Origin: Oscillospiraceae bacterium | GTDB lineage: Bacteria > Bacillota > Clostridia > Oscillospirales > CAG-272 | DNA: 64,000 nt | Direction: 5' to 3' | Assembly: GCA_015063685.1 (NCBI GenBank) | Contig: SVTR01000003.1 | Location: 34,048-98,047, forward strand | Shown: in pieces, positions 42,891 to 52,238 of the stretch | Layout of the letters: every line of letters begins with the position of its first letter | Position numbering within the stretch: position 1 is the first letter of the stretch | Translations under genes and position numbers: made by a program | Notes under the pieces: model-generated | What the model was told of the DNA's origin: nothing | What the model saw: the letters and a program-made list of their open reading frames with translations, nothing else | The model's database searches: none

Positions 42891-44996
42891 TTAATAGGCC
42901 TGAAGGCTTCCCATTTCGCTGTAACCCGTGTAGGTGGTCACATCTACCACACCGTCCACCGCCTCGCCGGCTTCACCGCCATACACAAAGGTGTAGGTGT
43001 CTCCCGCCGTCAAGTCAGGAGAGCTGTATACGACAGACGCGATAGCCTTGGGTAGCTCAAAGGCGGCGATAACGTTGCCGCCGGCATCCTTGATACCAAT
43101 GAGGGTACCTGCCTGGATGGTGTTCATATAAGCCGCAAACACCGCTTGACCGTTGTTTTGCGCCGTGTCTGCCATGCCGCTGCTGCCCACCGCCAAGAAG
43201 GTGCCGCCCGAGATGGTCATATTGCAGTTGCCGTCACCAAAGTCGATGGGGCCGTTACCGTTGTTGGTGGGGCCGTAGACGTACAGAGTGCCCCCTGTCA
43301 TGACAATGTTGCCGTTGGAATCGATGCCGTCACCTGCGGCGTTGACCACGGTGTAGCCTCCCGAAATGGTAAGCAGGGGTGAGGGGGTATTGGTATCCTC
43401 GGTAGTCGAAGAGCTGCTGTCGCTACCCCACCAGCCGCCGGGTCTGCCACCCATCCCCATAGAGGTACCGCCGTTGGCGTTTGTGCCATCATCAGAGGCA
43501 GTGATACGGTTGGTACCGCCCGAAATGGTGATCTGATTGGCCTCAATGCCCTCGTAGCTCTTGGCGATCTCGGTGACACCGCCGCTGACCGTCAAAGTGT
43601 TGTCAGCGTGAATGCCGTCATCATTGGCGGAGAGATAAATACTGCCGTCCTTGATCCACACCGCATCGTCGGCATGAATACCGTCGTCGGCAGAATCAAT
43701 CGTGATCTTGCCCCCCGACACCACAAGCGTTCCTGTGGCCTTGAGTCCCTTGGCGCTGATGGTGGATTTATTGCTGTTACCCTCACCGGGCATACCGCCA
43801 CCACCGCCGAAGCCTCCGGGAGGCATACTGCCACCGCCGGGGCCCCGCAGAGAATCGTAAACAGGGGTTGTTTTGGTTGCCGATACGGTGTCGACATCGG
43901 CGTCCTTGGTGGTGATAACCACAACACCACCCGTAACCGTCAGATCCGTGGCGGCGGCAATGCCGTCACCCGTGGCGGTGATATACAGCGCACCGTTTTC
44001 AATGAGGACTTGTCCCTTGCCCTCTGTCTCCACGTTGGCGCTCTTGATGCCGTCGCCACCTGCCGTGACGGTGATCTCACCGCCGCTGACCGTGACCGAA
44101 TCGTTGCCGCGCATACCTATCCCCACCGAGTTGACCACCCAAGTACCGCTTCGGATATCCAGGTCGTCCTTGGTGTTGACACCCTTGTCGGCGTTTCCGT
44201 TGATATACAGCGTGCCTTCGCCCTCAAAGCGAAGATCCTCACAAGCATAGATGCAAGCGTTGGGGTAGATCTCCCCCTCCACCTGATCCTCATCGGCCAC
44301 AACGTAACCCGTGCCGTCGGACAGAATATTGACCGACTCTGCGGCCGTATAAATCTCCACTCGCTTGGGCGCGGATTTGACAAACACCGCTGGGCCGTCG
44401 GAATTGGTGAGAGATACTCCATTGAGCACCAGAACCACCTTGGATTCGTCGGTGGTGTCTACCACGAGCTGGCCGTCAGCCATGGAGCCGCTGACAAGAT
44501 ACGTCCCGGCGGCGATAATGGTCACAACCTTTCCCTCCACCGTCGCACCCGACCCGGTCACGGCCACAGTTTCACCCAAAGTAATAGTGGATTCCGATGT
44601 TTGCGCATAATCTCCCGTGGATGGTGTCTCCGCAGTTTCAGGCTCAGGAGCTATGTCCGGGATCACCACCTGGGTAGCCGCTCCCGTGGAAGCCTCGACA
44701 TCTGATCCCGAGGGAACCTTGTCGGAGGGAGGCGTAGTTGTTCCTGAGTCCACCGTATTTTGATCATCCGCGGCGGTACTATTCTCTATGGAAGGGGCAT
44801 TGGTATTTGCGGTTGAAGAACCCTCCTCCGGAGAGGAGCCTCCCTGGCTTGATTCGACAGAATTACCGTCGGAAGCAACACCGCTCTCCGTGTAATCCAC
44901 TCCCTTATCCGCCCCTTGGCAAGAGGTCAGAAGCACGCTGAAGGAAAGAAGCACGGCTGCCATAGCGGCTGCACATTTGATATGCTGTTTGCCCAT
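42891..44996 (-). CDS. Carbohydrate-binding lipoprotein (DUF4353/Cthe_2159-like)
   Basis: A 701-residue secreted lipoprotein. The signal peptide ends in LLTSC (lipid-modified Cys at about 26), followed by a Ser/Thr/Glu-rich linker to about residue 130. The rest is a parallel beta-helix of repeated strands such as GGEITVTAGGDGIKSANVET, GALYITATGDGIAAATDLTVTGG and DGSIYLSANDDGIHADNTLTVSGG, the pattern of the Cthe_2159 family, whose founder binds polysaccharide. A glycine/proline-rich insert (SMPPGGFGGGGGMPGEG) interrupts it. Acidic DDGIHAD turns suggest calcium binding. A TATAAT box is at 45029-45034 on the minus strand. Confidence 0.88.
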   Translation of the reverse strand: MGKQHIKCAAAMAAVLLSFSVLLTSCQGADKGVDYTESGVASDGNSVESSQGGSSPEEGSSTANTNAPSIENSTAADDQNTVDSGTTTPPSDKVPSGSDVEASTGAATQVVIPDIAPEPETAETPSTGDYAQTSESTITLGETVAVTGSGATVEGKVVTIIAAGTYLVSGSMADGQLVVDTTDESKVVLVLNGVSLTNSDGPAVFVKSAPKRVEIYTAAESVNILSDGTGYVVADEDQVEGEIYPNACIYACEDLRFEGEGTLYINGNADKGVNTKDDLDIRSGTWVVNSVGIGMRGNDSVTVSGGEITVTAGGDGIKSANVETEGKGQVLIENGALYITATGDGIAAATDLTVTGGVVVITTKDADVDTVSATKTTPVYDSLRGPGGGSMPPGGFGGGGGMPGEGNSNKSTISAKGLKATGTLVVSGGKITIDSADDGIHADDAVWIKDGSIYLSANDDGIHADNTLTVSGGVTEIAKSYEGIEANQITISGGTNRITASDDGTNANGGTSMGMGGRPGGWWGSDSSSSTTEDTNTPSPLLTISGGYTVVNAAGDGIDSNGNIVMTGGTLYVYGPTNNGNGPIDFGDGNCNMTISGGTFLAVGSSGMADTAQNNGQAVFAAYMNTIQAGTLIGIKDAGGNVIAAFELPKAIASVVYSSPDLTAGDTYTFVYGGEAGEAVDGVVDVTTYTGYSEMGSLQAY

Positions 44997-45117
44997 AATG
45001 ATGCACTCCTTTGCTATTTGATGGCTATATTATACACTTATTTTGTGTTAATTTTCAGTTATTGTTTTTGAATTTTCATGAAAATAGTGTGAAGAATTTT
45101 TGAAAAGGAAGAATTGT

Positions 45118-46401
45118 ATGAAGCTCACATTGGTTGCCACCTGTATGTTTGGCCTTGAAAAGCTCCTGGGTGAGGAGATCGACGCTCTCGGTCTCAAGCG
45201 TCTGGACACCATGGACGGCCGCGTTACCTTTGAGGGAGAGGAAGCCGATATTCCCCGCGCCAATATCCACCTGCGCTGTGCCGAGCGTGTGTTCGTTCGC
45301 CTTGGATGCTTTGAGGCCAAGTCCTTTTCCGACTTGTTCGACGGCACCAAAGCTCTCCCTTGGGAGGAATGGGTAGGAAGAAACGACGCCTTCCCCGTAA
45401 AAGGTCACTCCATCCGCTCGGGACTGACCTCCATCCCCGATTGCCAGAGCATCGTCAAAAAGGCAGTGGTAGACAGACTTCACGACAAATACGGCATCTC
45501 CTGGTTTGAGGAAACGGGCGTCAAGTACCAGATTGAGTTTTTCATCTTCAAGGATATAGCCCATCTGATGATCGACACCTCGGGCGTCGCCCTTCATAAG
45601 CGAGGATACCGCACCGAAGCAGGCGCCGCTCCCCTGAGGGAGACCCTGGCCGCCGCCGTAGCCCTGACCGCCCGTCCCCGCGAGGATATCCTCTTCTGGG
45701 ATCCCTTCTGCGGCGCGGGTACCATCGCCATCGAGGCCGCCCAGATCGTCACAAACCGCGCCCCCGGTCTCGGACGCGCCTTCGTCTCAGAGCAGTTTCA
45801 CCGTGTACCCACGGCTCTCTGGAGGGATGCCCGTGAAACCGCCGAAGCCGCCATCAGAACCGACTGTCATTTCGAGGTCTATGCATCGGACATTGATGAG
45901 GACATTCTGGATATCACTTATGAAAACGCCCTGCGGGGTGGTGTGGAGGAATATATCAATATTTTCCATGCCGACGCAAGAGCCATCCAAAAGCTTGATC
46001 GCAAGGGAACGATCGTGTGCAATCCCCCTTACGGCGAGCGCATGGGCGAGATACGGGAGGTAGAGCAGCTATATAGGGAGCTGGGACGAAATTGGAAAAA
46101 TCTCGCGCCCTGGCAAATCTACGTTCTGACCTCTCACGACAAGTTTGACCGTCTCTACGGCCGCCCTGCCGACAAAACCAAAAAGCTTTATAACGGCATG
46201 ATCCCTTGCTATCTCTACGAGTTTTTCAAGCCCGTCGATGAGGGGGCCAAGAAAACTTTCCCTCGCTTTGAAAAGGCCCATGACGATCAATTCCGTGGGG
46301 GAGACCGCCGTCCTTATCGCCAGGATCATTCTCAGAGGGAATATCCAAGGCATGATCAGCCAAAGGGCTATCCCCAACACGATCAGAAGAAGAAAAAGTA
46401 A
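45118..46401 (+). CDS. THUMP-domain class I RNA methyltransferase (RlmL/YpsC-like)
   Basis: A 427-residue rRNA/tRNA base methyltransferase. An N-terminal ferredoxin-like and THUMP part (about 1-160) is followed by the Rossmann domain with FWDPFCGAGTIAIEAAQI and the catalytic CNPPYGERMGE. The C-terminus has a basic, glutamine- and histidine-rich tail (DQFRGGDRRPYRQDHSQRE). The YpsC group methylates guanine in 23S rRNA. The ATG at 45118 with AAGGAAG is preferred to an upstream TTG. Confidence 0.9.
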   Translation: MKLTLVATCMFGLEKLLGEEIDALGLKRLDTMDGRVTFEGEEADIPRANIHLRCAERVFVRLGCFEAKSFSDLFDGTKALPWEEWVGRNDAFPVKGHSIRSGLTSIPDCQSIVKKAVVDRLHDKYGISWFEETGVKYQIEFFIFKDIAHLMIDTSGVALHKRGYRTEAGAAPLRETLAAAVALTARPREDILFWDPFCGAGTIAIEAAQIVTNRAPGLGRAFVSEQFHRVPTALWRDARETAEAAIRTDCHFEVYASDIDEDILDITYENALRGGVEEYINIFHADARAIQKLDRKGTIVCNPPYGERMGEIREVEQLYRELGRNWKNLAPWQIYVLTSHDKFDRLYGRPADKTKKLYNGMIPCYLYEFFKPVDEGAKKTFPRFEKAHDDQFRGGDRRPYRQDHSQREYPRHDQPKGYPQHDQKKKK

Positions 46402-46428
46402 GGCCATCACTAAGTTGAAGACTGCCTG

Positions 46429-46457
46429 TTGACAAAATTCCCAATTGATGTTATAAT
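46429..46457 (+). promoter_or_regulatory. Consensus sigma-A promoter
   Basis: TTGACA (46429-46434) and TATAAT (46452-46457) with a 17-bp spacer, 28 bp before the lipoprotein gene at 46485. It probably drives the run 46485-48185 or further. Confidence 0.88.
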
Positions 46458-46484
46458 AACACCATTATTTTCAAAGGAGGCACC

Positions 46485-46865
46485 ATGAAAATAAAGCGTA
46501 TCCTTCTCATATGCTCTGCCCTGTGCCTCCTGGGCTTGTCTTTGTCCGCCTGCCGGAGTCATGGATTTTTATCAGACGATTTTGACGCCGGTGATACCGT
46601 TACCCCTGAGGAGCTGAGGGAGATCTCCCGTGAGCTTTTCACCGAGGCCGAGACACCCGCACCGGAATCCGAGACCGAGAGTCAAGTCCCTGAAACCCTG
46701 GCCCCCGACGCAACCGTTTATTGGCTGGAGGGCGGCTCGGTCTATCACGCAAGCAGAGACTGCCATCATATCTCCCACGCCGCGCCCGAGGACATTGCCG
46801 AAGGTCAGATACCCGAGGCTGTTGCCCAAGGTAAAAAACGCCTTTGCGCCTCCTGCGCTCCGTGA
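46485..46865 (+). CDS. Small lipoprotein with a C-terminal cysteine/histidine motif
   Basis: A 126-residue lipoprotein. The signal peptide ends in LSLSAC (Cys at about 23), followed by an acidic Thr/Pro/Glu linker. The C-terminal 50 residues (VYWLEGGSVYHASRDCHHISHA ending in GKKRLCASC) match a small domain attached to many secreted Bacillota proteins, in which a Cys-His pair and a final Cys-x2-Cys-like pair could bind metal. AGGAGG precedes the ATG. Function unknown. Confidence 0.8.
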   Translation: MKIKRILLICSALCLLGLSLSACRSHGFLSDDFDAGDTVTPEELREISRELFTEAETPAPESETESQVPETLAPDATVYWLEGGSVYHASRDCHHISHAAPEDIAEGQIPEAVAQGKKRLCASCAP

Positions 46866-46881
46866 GAAAGGTTATCTTTAT

Positions 46882-47424
46882 ATGAACAAAAACCAAGCAT
46901 CAAACACCCCGAAGCCCTTTCCTCTCAGGCTGATCCTTTGCGTGATCCTGGGCGTAGCTATCATAGCCAACATGATCATGATCTTCAGCTTTTCCTCCGA
47001 GGACGGCGAGGCATCCGGCGATCGGAGCCACGGCGTGACCGAAAACATCGTGCAGGTGGTCGTCCCCGATTACGACCAATTACCCCCCGAAAAGCAGGAG
47101 GAAAAGGTGGAGGAATTTCATCTGCCTATCCGCAAGCTGGCTCATTTTTGCGAGTTCGGACTTTTAGGTCTGCTCACCGCCGCCTTCATGAACGTCCTCG
47201 GGAAAGGAAAGCGTTGGCTGTGGTGGGTCATTCCCGCGGCCTTTTGCCTTCTGTATGCCATCAGTGACGAGCTGCATCAGATGTTTACCGAACGAGGCCC
47301 CGCCGTCACCGACGTGCTCATTGATTTCAGCGGCAGTCTTTTAGGCGTCGCGGTCATGAATCTGATTTTGATTTTTGTTGGCCATTGCCTTCGTCGGCGA
47401 AAGGAGAGACGCTCATGCGAGTGA
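46882..47424 (+). CDS. VanZ family membrane protein
   Basis: A 180-residue protein with four membrane segments (about 17-37, 89-107, 116-136 and 150-172). LPIRKLAHFCEFGLLGLLTA and ISDELHQMFTERGPAVTDVLIDFSGSLLG are the VanZ signatures. VanZ-like proteins affect glycopeptide sensitivity or envelope processes, with unknown biochemistry. The frame is open upstream, but the ATG at 46882 follows the preceding stop and gives the family length. It overlaps the next gene by 10 bp. Confidence 0.87.
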   Translation: MNKNQASNTPKPFPLRLILCVILGVAIIANMIMIFSFSSEDGEASGDRSHGVTENIVQVVVPDYDQLPPEKQEEKVEEFHLPIRKLAHFCEFGLLGLLTAAFMNVLGKGKRWLWWVIPAAFCLLYAISDELHQMFTERGPAVTDVLIDFSGSLLGVAVMNLILIFVGHCLRRRKERRSCE

Positions 47425-48185
47425 CGCGGTATCATCTCTCCACCTCCAAAGCCGGCGTATCCTTTACCTGCGCTATCGTGGCAGATCTCCACGATCATCC
47501 TTACACCCCCATCTTTAAGATCCTGGAAACCGAGCAACCGGATATGATCCTCATTCCCGGTGATCTCACCGAATCTCTGGAGGAAGATTTTCAATCAAAG
47601 GACTTCCACCGCCCCGGTCTTGGACTGCTCAACGAAGCTGTAAAAATCGCGCCCACCTTCTACGCCTTTGGCAATCACGAAAGCGGCGCCTGTCATAAAA
47701 ATCTCCGCAACGCCGCCCATCTCGCCCCCGGGAAAGGACGTGTACATCCCTCCTGGAAGGAGGTCATCCGTGAAAGCGGTGCCATCCTTGTGGATGAAAA
47801 CTGGGTCACCTGGCGCGGTCTGACCATCGGCGGTCTGGGATCGGGACTGTTGAACCCCGGCAGAGTGCCCGTTTATGATTGGATCGAAAATTATGCCAAA
47901 CAGCCCGGCTACAAGCTGCTTCTCTGCCATCACCCCGAATATTTTGACCGTTACCTACGGGATTATGACATTGACCTCTTTGTTTCGGGTCACGCCCACG
48001 GCGGTCAATGGCGGATCTTCGGTCGGGGTGTCTACGCCCCCGATCAACCCCTGTTCCCCAAGTACACCTCGGGTATTCACGAGGGTCGGCTGGTCATTTC
48101 CCGCGGTGTGGTCAACACCGTAAAGCCTATACCGCGATTTTTCAACCCCTGCGAGGTGGTTATTTTAACGGTCACCTCGGAATGA
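47415..48185 (+). CDS. Metallophosphoesterase (YkuE-like)
   Basis: A 256-residue calcineurin-like phosphoesterase. The metal-binding series is ADLHDHPY, DMILIPGDLTE, FYAFGNHES, LLCHHPEYFD and VSGHAHGGQWRI, giving the full D-x-H, GD, GNHE, H and GHxH set. Related YkuE/YaeI proteins act on phospholipids at the membrane; here there is no clear signal peptide. AAAGGAG precedes the ATG, which lies inside the end of the VanZ gene. Confidence 0.9.
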   Translation: MRVTRYHLSTSKAGVSFTCAIVADLHDHPYTPIFKILETEQPDMILIPGDLTESLEEDFQSKDFHRPGLGLLNEAVKIAPTFYAFGNHESGACHKNLRNAAHLAPGKGRVHPSWKEVIRESGAILVDENWVTWRGLTIGGLGSGLLNPGRVPVYDWIENYAKQPGYKLLLCHHPEYFDRYLRDYDIDLFVSGHAHGGQWRIFGRGVYAPDQPLFPKYTSGIHEGRLVISRGVVNTVKPIPRFFNPCEVVILTVTSE

Positions 48186-48240
48186 CTCCATCACGCTACC
48201 GTTTCCATGCGAAGCAAATCATAAATTAAGGAACAAAGCC

Positions 48241-49146
48241 ATGAACAATCAACCCAAAAACATCATTCTCCGCGGCATGACCCAGGACGGCAGTGCCCGT
48301 ATCCACGTCATCCGCTCCACCGAAATGGTCAATCAAGCCATTGAATATCACAAGCCCTCCCCCACCGCCACCGCCGCGCTGGGACGCGCTCTGACCGTCA
48401 CCTCTATGATGGGCTGTATGCTGGGCGAAGAAACCGATTCCATCACTGTTTCCTTTGAGGGAGACGGCCCTGCGGGGCGTGTGCTGGCCGTCAGCGATTG
48501 GCTGGGTAACGTGCGGGGCTATATCCAGCACCCCGAGGCTGACCTGCCTCTGAAGTCCAACGGCAAGCTGGACGTGGGCGGTCTCATTGGCGCGGGTGTG
48601 CTCAACGTCATCAAGGACTTGGGCGGTGACATCCCCGAAAGCGGTGCCGTAGCCCTGGTCAGCGGGGAGATCGCCGAAGATGTAACCACCTACTACGCCG
48701 AGAGCGAGCAGGTGCCTACCCTTTGCGCTTTGGGTGTTCTGATCAACGAGGACCATACCTGCCGCGCGGCAGGTGGTATTCTGGTGCAGCTTCTGCCCTT
48801 TGCCGATGACGAAACCGTCAGTCTCATTGAGCGCAACGCCGCCGACCTTGCCCACATCAGCGCCATGATCGACGCGGGCATGGACAACAAGGCCATTGCC
48901 GACGTGGCGCTGCGTGACATTCCCTACGATATCTTTGACGAGCTGGAGGTGGGCTACAAGTGCACCTGCTCCAAGGAGAAAATGGATGCGGTCATGCGCT
49001 CCATCGGCCGCCGCGAGGTGAACCGACTGCTTTCTGAGCAGGTAGCTGACGGCAAGCCCGAGGAGCTGGAGATCTCTTGTCGCTTCTGCAATACCCACTA
49101 CGTCTACAGCAAGGACGAGTTGGAAAAGCTGGATTTCGCAAAATAA
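48241..49146 (+). CDS. hslO: Hsp33 redox-regulated chaperone
   Basis: A 301-residue cytoplasmic holdase that becomes active on oxidation. The C-terminal zinc switch is complete: Cys241-x-Cys243 (YKCTCSKEK) and Cys280-x2-Cys283 (CRFCNTHY). The N-terminal chaperone domain has PTATAALGRALTVTSMMG and VSFEGDGPAGRVLAVSD. A 9-bp hairpin (49153-49175) follows the gene without a T run, and then a cluster of repeats. Confidence 0.95.
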   Translation: MNNQPKNIILRGMTQDGSARIHVIRSTEMVNQAIEYHKPSPTATAALGRALTVTSMMGCMLGEETDSITVSFEGDGPAGRVLAVSDWLGNVRGYIQHPEADLPLKSNGKLDVGGLIGAGVLNVIKDLGGDIPESGAVALVSGEIAEDVTTYYAESEQVPTLCALGVLINEDHTCRAAGGILVQLLPFADDETVSLIERNAADLAHISAMIDAGMDNKAIADVALRDIPYDIFDELEVGYKCTCSKEKMDAVMRSIGRREVNRLLSEQVADGKPEELEISCRFCNTHYVYSKDELEKLDFAK

Positions 49147-49182
49147 TTTTACAAGGGTGTCCGCAAGACACCCTTACACGTA

Positions 49183-49809
49183 TAAATTGTTGTTTACCAC
49201 CTGCGGTGGGGCTCTGGCTCGAGGTTATTCACCCCATGTAAGCCGTATACCGCGATGGGTAGTTGGTCAGGTAAATTGTTGTTTACCACCTGCGGTGGGG
49301 CTCTGGCTCGGGGTAGTGCATCCTATGCCATGGACATCACACGATGAGGAGTTAGGCAGATAAATTGTTGTTTAGCGGAGGTTTAATGAAAACCCGTAGG
49401 GGCGGATTCCATATCCGCCCGATATAAAAAAGCATTGATATTCATAGACCTTTAGGGAGGACGGGCGGATATGGAATCCGCCCCTACAGGTTCGTGATAA
49501 TCCATGAAAATGTTGTTTACAGGTATATGAGGGCGTTCCCTGCAACTGTCATTCAGAGGGAGGCCCGCGTAAGCGCTCGCCGACCGAAGAATCTTTTCCC
49601 GAAGGGAAACCCTTACCCATCAACGTTTTTTGGTTGCCCTATGGGCAAAGATCCTTCGTCGGGCATCGGCCCTCCTCTGGATGACAGCGCACGATATTCG
49701 CTCCGTTAAACAACATTTTACAGTCCCAACCACCCATCGTGTGATGCAGCTTGCACGGGATGCACATCCCCGGCATTGGCAGCCGGCACTGCCGGCAAAC
49801 AACAATTTA
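49183..49809. repeat. Cluster of modular repeats bounded by TAAATTGTTGTTTA
   Basis: Boundaries TAAATTGTTGTTTA occur at 49183, 49272 and 49361, giving two tandem 89-bp units that share their first half (CACCTGCGGTGGGGCTCTGG) and then diverge. From 49361 comes a fold-back unit with GTAGGGGCGGATTCCATATC and its mirror. It is built like the 39752 unit but with a different stem sequence. The 49520-49720 part shows a segment with GACAGCGCACGATATTCGCTCC and a boundary-like TTAAACAACATTTTA. The last unit (about 49720-49809) is in reverse orientation and ends TAAATTGTTGTTTG on the minus strand. No gene is supported in this 690-bp gap. Confidence 0.78.
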
Positions 49810-49836
49810 CATTACTATAACGAAAGGAACTATACT

Positions 49837-50766
49837 ATGCCCGCTTACACCTCTATTGATCAAGCCATCGGCCGCACACCACTCGTGGAGTTGCGTAATA
49901 TTGAAAAGCTATATCATCTCAAGGGCCGCCTTTTTGCCAAGGTCGAAGGGATAAATCCCGGTGGATCTGTCAAGGACAGAGTCGGTCTTGCCATGATCAA
50001 CGAGGCCGAGGCAACGGGTATTTTGACCCATGACTCCGTCATCATCGAGCCTACTTCGGGCAACACGGGCATTGGACTTGCCATGGTTTGTGCCGCGCGG
50101 GGCTACCGTTGTATCATCGTCATGCCCGACACCATGTCGGTGGAGCGTCGGATGATCCTCTCTGCCCTGGGCGCTGAGCTGGTGCTGACCCCCGGATGCG
50201 AAGGCATGAATGGCGCCATCGCCAAGGCCGAGGAGATGGCTGGAGAAATTCCCCACGCCATGGTAGCGGGGCAGTTTGTCAATCCCGCGAACCCCAATGC
50301 ACACGAGCTGACCACGGGTCCCGAGATCTGGGCCGACACGGAGGGGCATATAGATGCTTTCGTGGCCGGTGTGGGTACGGGCGGCACCATCACAGGAACG
50401 GGGCGCTATCTTAAGTCCCAAGACCCGTCGGTGAAGATCATCGGTGTGGAGCCTGCGGATTCGCCCGTTTTATCGGGTGGTAAAGCCGGCAGTCACGGGC
50501 TTCAGGGTATTGGTGCGGGATTTATCCCCGAGGTGCTGGACGTTTCTCTGATGGACGAGGTCATCACGGTGACCACCGACGAGGCCTATGCCGCCGGGCG
50601 TACCTTGGGACGCAAGGAGGGCATCCTTGCGGGTATTTCTTCAGGCGCGGCCCTTCACGCGGCCATTTTGGTGGCGCAGAGAGACGAGTACGCCAACAAA
50701 TCTGTGGTTGTTCTGCTCCCCGACACGGGAGATCGGTATCTTTCCACAGCATTATTTAAAAATTGA
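49837..50766 (+). CDS. cysK: Cysteine synthase A
   Basis: A 309-residue O-acetylserine sulfhydrylase making cysteine from O-acetylserine and sulfide. The PLP lysine is Lys46 in PGGSVKDR; PTSGNTGIGLA is the substrate loop and GVGTGGTITGTGRYLK binds the PLP phosphate, with GISSGAA near the end. GAAAGGA precedes the ATG. The frame is open upstream through the repeat, but this start matches the family. A terminator follows at 50782. Confidence 0.95.
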   Translation: MPAYTSIDQAIGRTPLVELRNIEKLYHLKGRLFAKVEGINPGGSVKDRVGLAMINEAEATGILTHDSVIIEPTSGNTGIGLAMVCAARGYRCIIVMPDTMSVERRMILSALGAELVLTPGCEGMNGAIAKAEEMAGEIPHAMVAGQFVNPANPNAHELTTGPEIWADTEGHIDAFVAGVGTGGTITGTGRYLKSQDPSVKIIGVEPADSPVLSGGKAGSHGLQGIGAGFIPEVLDVSLMDEVITVTTDEAYAAGRTLGRKEGILAGISSGAALHAAILVAQRDEYANKSVVVLLPDTGDRYLSTALFKN

Positions 50767-50781
50767 TGATTTGAGGATTTA

Positions 50782-50808
50782 CCCCTTCGACAATGTCGGA
50801 GGGGTTTT
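50782..50808 (+). terminator. Rho-independent terminator of cysK
   Basis: CCCCTTCGAC and GTCGGAGGGG pair around AAT and are followed by TTTTATTATTTTT. It begins 15 bp after the stop codon. Confidence 0.85.
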
Positions 50809-50849
50809 ATTATTTTTATGGGCTGGAGCCGTGGGGAAAGGCAGACAGC

Positions 50850-51107
50850 TAAATTGTTGTTTAGCGGAGCTAAACAACGTGATGTATGCCTGCGGCAAGT
50901 GATGTTCGTCCTGCGGACGAGTTGAGGTTCAAATCCTGCGGATTTGTCCATTCGACTTTTAAATTGAAACACAAAGTGTTTCTTCCTTCACTTGCCGCAG
51001 GCAAGCATCACGTGACCGAAGGTCACTCATCACTCGCCGCAGGCGAACATAACGCTTGCTCTGCAAGCTCATCACTTTGTTGTTTAGCGAAGCTAAACAA
51101 CAATTTA
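50850..51107. repeat. Fold-back repeat with TAAATTGTTGTTTA termini
   Basis: TAAATTGTTGTTTA at 50850-50863 is mirrored by TAAACAACAATTTA at 51094-51107. Inside are further nested palindromes built from short words: GCCTGCGGCAAGTGATG with CACTTGCCGCAGGC, TCGTCCTGCGGACGA, ACACAAAGTGTTT, GTGACCGAAGGTCAC and CGCCGCAGGCG. The whole 258-bp unit can fold as one long branched hairpin. It occupies most of the 497-bp gap between cysK and the next gene. Confidence 0.8.
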
Positions 51108-51158
51108 TCTTCCTTTTCTACCATCGGTTGAGTGATTAGAAATTTATCAAAACACTCT

Positions 51159-51187
51159 TGACAAAAAGTGATTAGATGTGTATAATA
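51159..51187 (+). promoter_or_regulatory. Consensus sigma-A promoter
   Basis: TTGACA (51159-51164) and TATAAT (51182-51187) with a 17-bp spacer, 77 bp before the gene at 51264. It likely drives the four-gene run to 52981. Confidence 0.87.
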
Positions 51188-51263
51188 TCAGTGTAAGCCC
51201 GAGAACGCCACGGATCCACCCTGACGGGCGGCGTTCCCCATAAACAAATGAAAGGAAACATAT

Positions 51264-51764
51264 ATGAATTATCTTGACATTGACAAAGCCCTTGTGGAGA
51301 TCACCCGCGCCAAGTGCGCCGAGTGTAAGGCGCGGCTGGACGCCATCCCTAAGGACAGAGCAGGCGAGCGCAAGGCTCTGCTGATCGAAAACGGCATGTA
51401 TACCCTCTGCGGCAACGCGGGGTTGCTGTTCAACGCTGGGTGGGAAAGACAGCGCACATATCAAATCCGAAACAATTTTTTCAATATGATTCTCCCCAAA
51501 TTTCCCAAGCACCAAGAGGTATATAATACCTTGAACGACGACGAAAAGCTCTCCTTCATGGCCGCTTGGCAGGCTGACCTGTTCATGCGGGATCAGCTTT
51601 TGGCGGGCTACTTGAACGAGCTTGCCCAAGCCGAGGCGGCGGGAGATGCCAAGAACACCTTTGAGCTGCGCATCAAGGTGGGTGCCGTCCGTGAAATGCT
51701 CTCCCTATGGGCAACGTGGCGTAAAGAAAATAATATCTATCCCATAGAGATCAAGGAGGAATAA
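51264..51764 (+). CDS. Hypothetical protein
   Basis: A 166-residue soluble, mostly helical protein that I do not recognise. It has an early Cys-Ala-Glu-Cys pair (residues 18-21) and a later Cys, a tryptophan-rich C-terminal part (LSLWATWRKENNIYPIE) and many charged residues. There is no signal peptide or membrane segment. GAAAGGA precedes the ATG. It is the first gene of a compact operon (51264-52981) whose last two members are regulators. It overlaps the next gene by one base (TAATG). Confidence 0.72.
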   Translation: MNYLDIDKALVEITRAKCAECKARLDAIPKDRAGERKALLIENGMYTLCGNAGLLFNAGWERQRTYQIRNNFFNMILPKFPKHQEVYNTLNDDEKLSFMAAWQADLFMRDQLLAGYLNELAQAEAAGDAKNTFELRIKVGAVREMLSLWATWRKENNIYPIEIKEE

Positions 51765-52234
51765 TGATGGAAAACACGAAGTTTTATATGATAGCCTACG
51801 AAGCTCTCTATGCAGAAAGCCAGCGCTTGGAGACGGAAATTCAGCATTTCGATCAAAACACCGCCAAGAAAAAGGCAAGCATGGCTGACTACAAATGTCT
51901 CCGATTTCGCAGTGCGTCCGTGGACAGCATTTGCATGATGCTGTACCATGGAAACAGAGTCTATCGGCTTCCCGGTGTTCACCTGATTATCGAAGATGCT
52001 CTCAATGCAAGACCCGATTATCTGTCCATCTGCGAGAGCGCTCCTGCTGAGGAGCTGATTGATTACAAGCTGTATTACGGAATATCTGCCCACATCGAAA
52101 GCAAGTTGGCTGAATACGAGGCTAAACTCCCCTCGGCCACCGACTGGGAGGCCGTCGAGCTGGAAGAACGCTTAGGTGGCTTGCAATTTGCCAAGGCCTG
52201 CCTTGACGAAGCTTGGCAAAATCGAAAGGAGTGA
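51764..52234 (+). CDS. Hypothetical protein
   Basis: A 156-residue soluble protein with a helical N-terminal part (YEALYAESQRLETEIQHFDQNTAKKKA), a central RLPGVHLIIEDALNARPDYLSICES, and a C-terminal helix (EAVELEERLGGLQFAKACLDEAWQ). I do not recognise the family. GGAGG precedes two consecutive ATG codons, either of which could be used. Co-transcribed with its neighbours. Confidence 0.7.
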   Translation: MMENTKFYMIAYEALYAESQRLETEIQHFDQNTAKKKASMADYKCLRFRSASVDSICMMLYHGNRVYRLPGVHLIIEDALNARPDYLSICESAPAEELIDYKLYYGISAHIESKLAEYEAKLPSATDWEAVELEERLGGLQFAKACLDEAWQNRKE

Positions 52235-52238
52235 TTCC

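Noticed and set aside
49183..49374. Two 89-bp tandem units considered as a CRISPR array
   Set aside because: Only two full units, the shared word is followed by further similar sequence rather than unique spacers, and the same boundary occurs in inverted pairs elsewhere. No cas genes are present.
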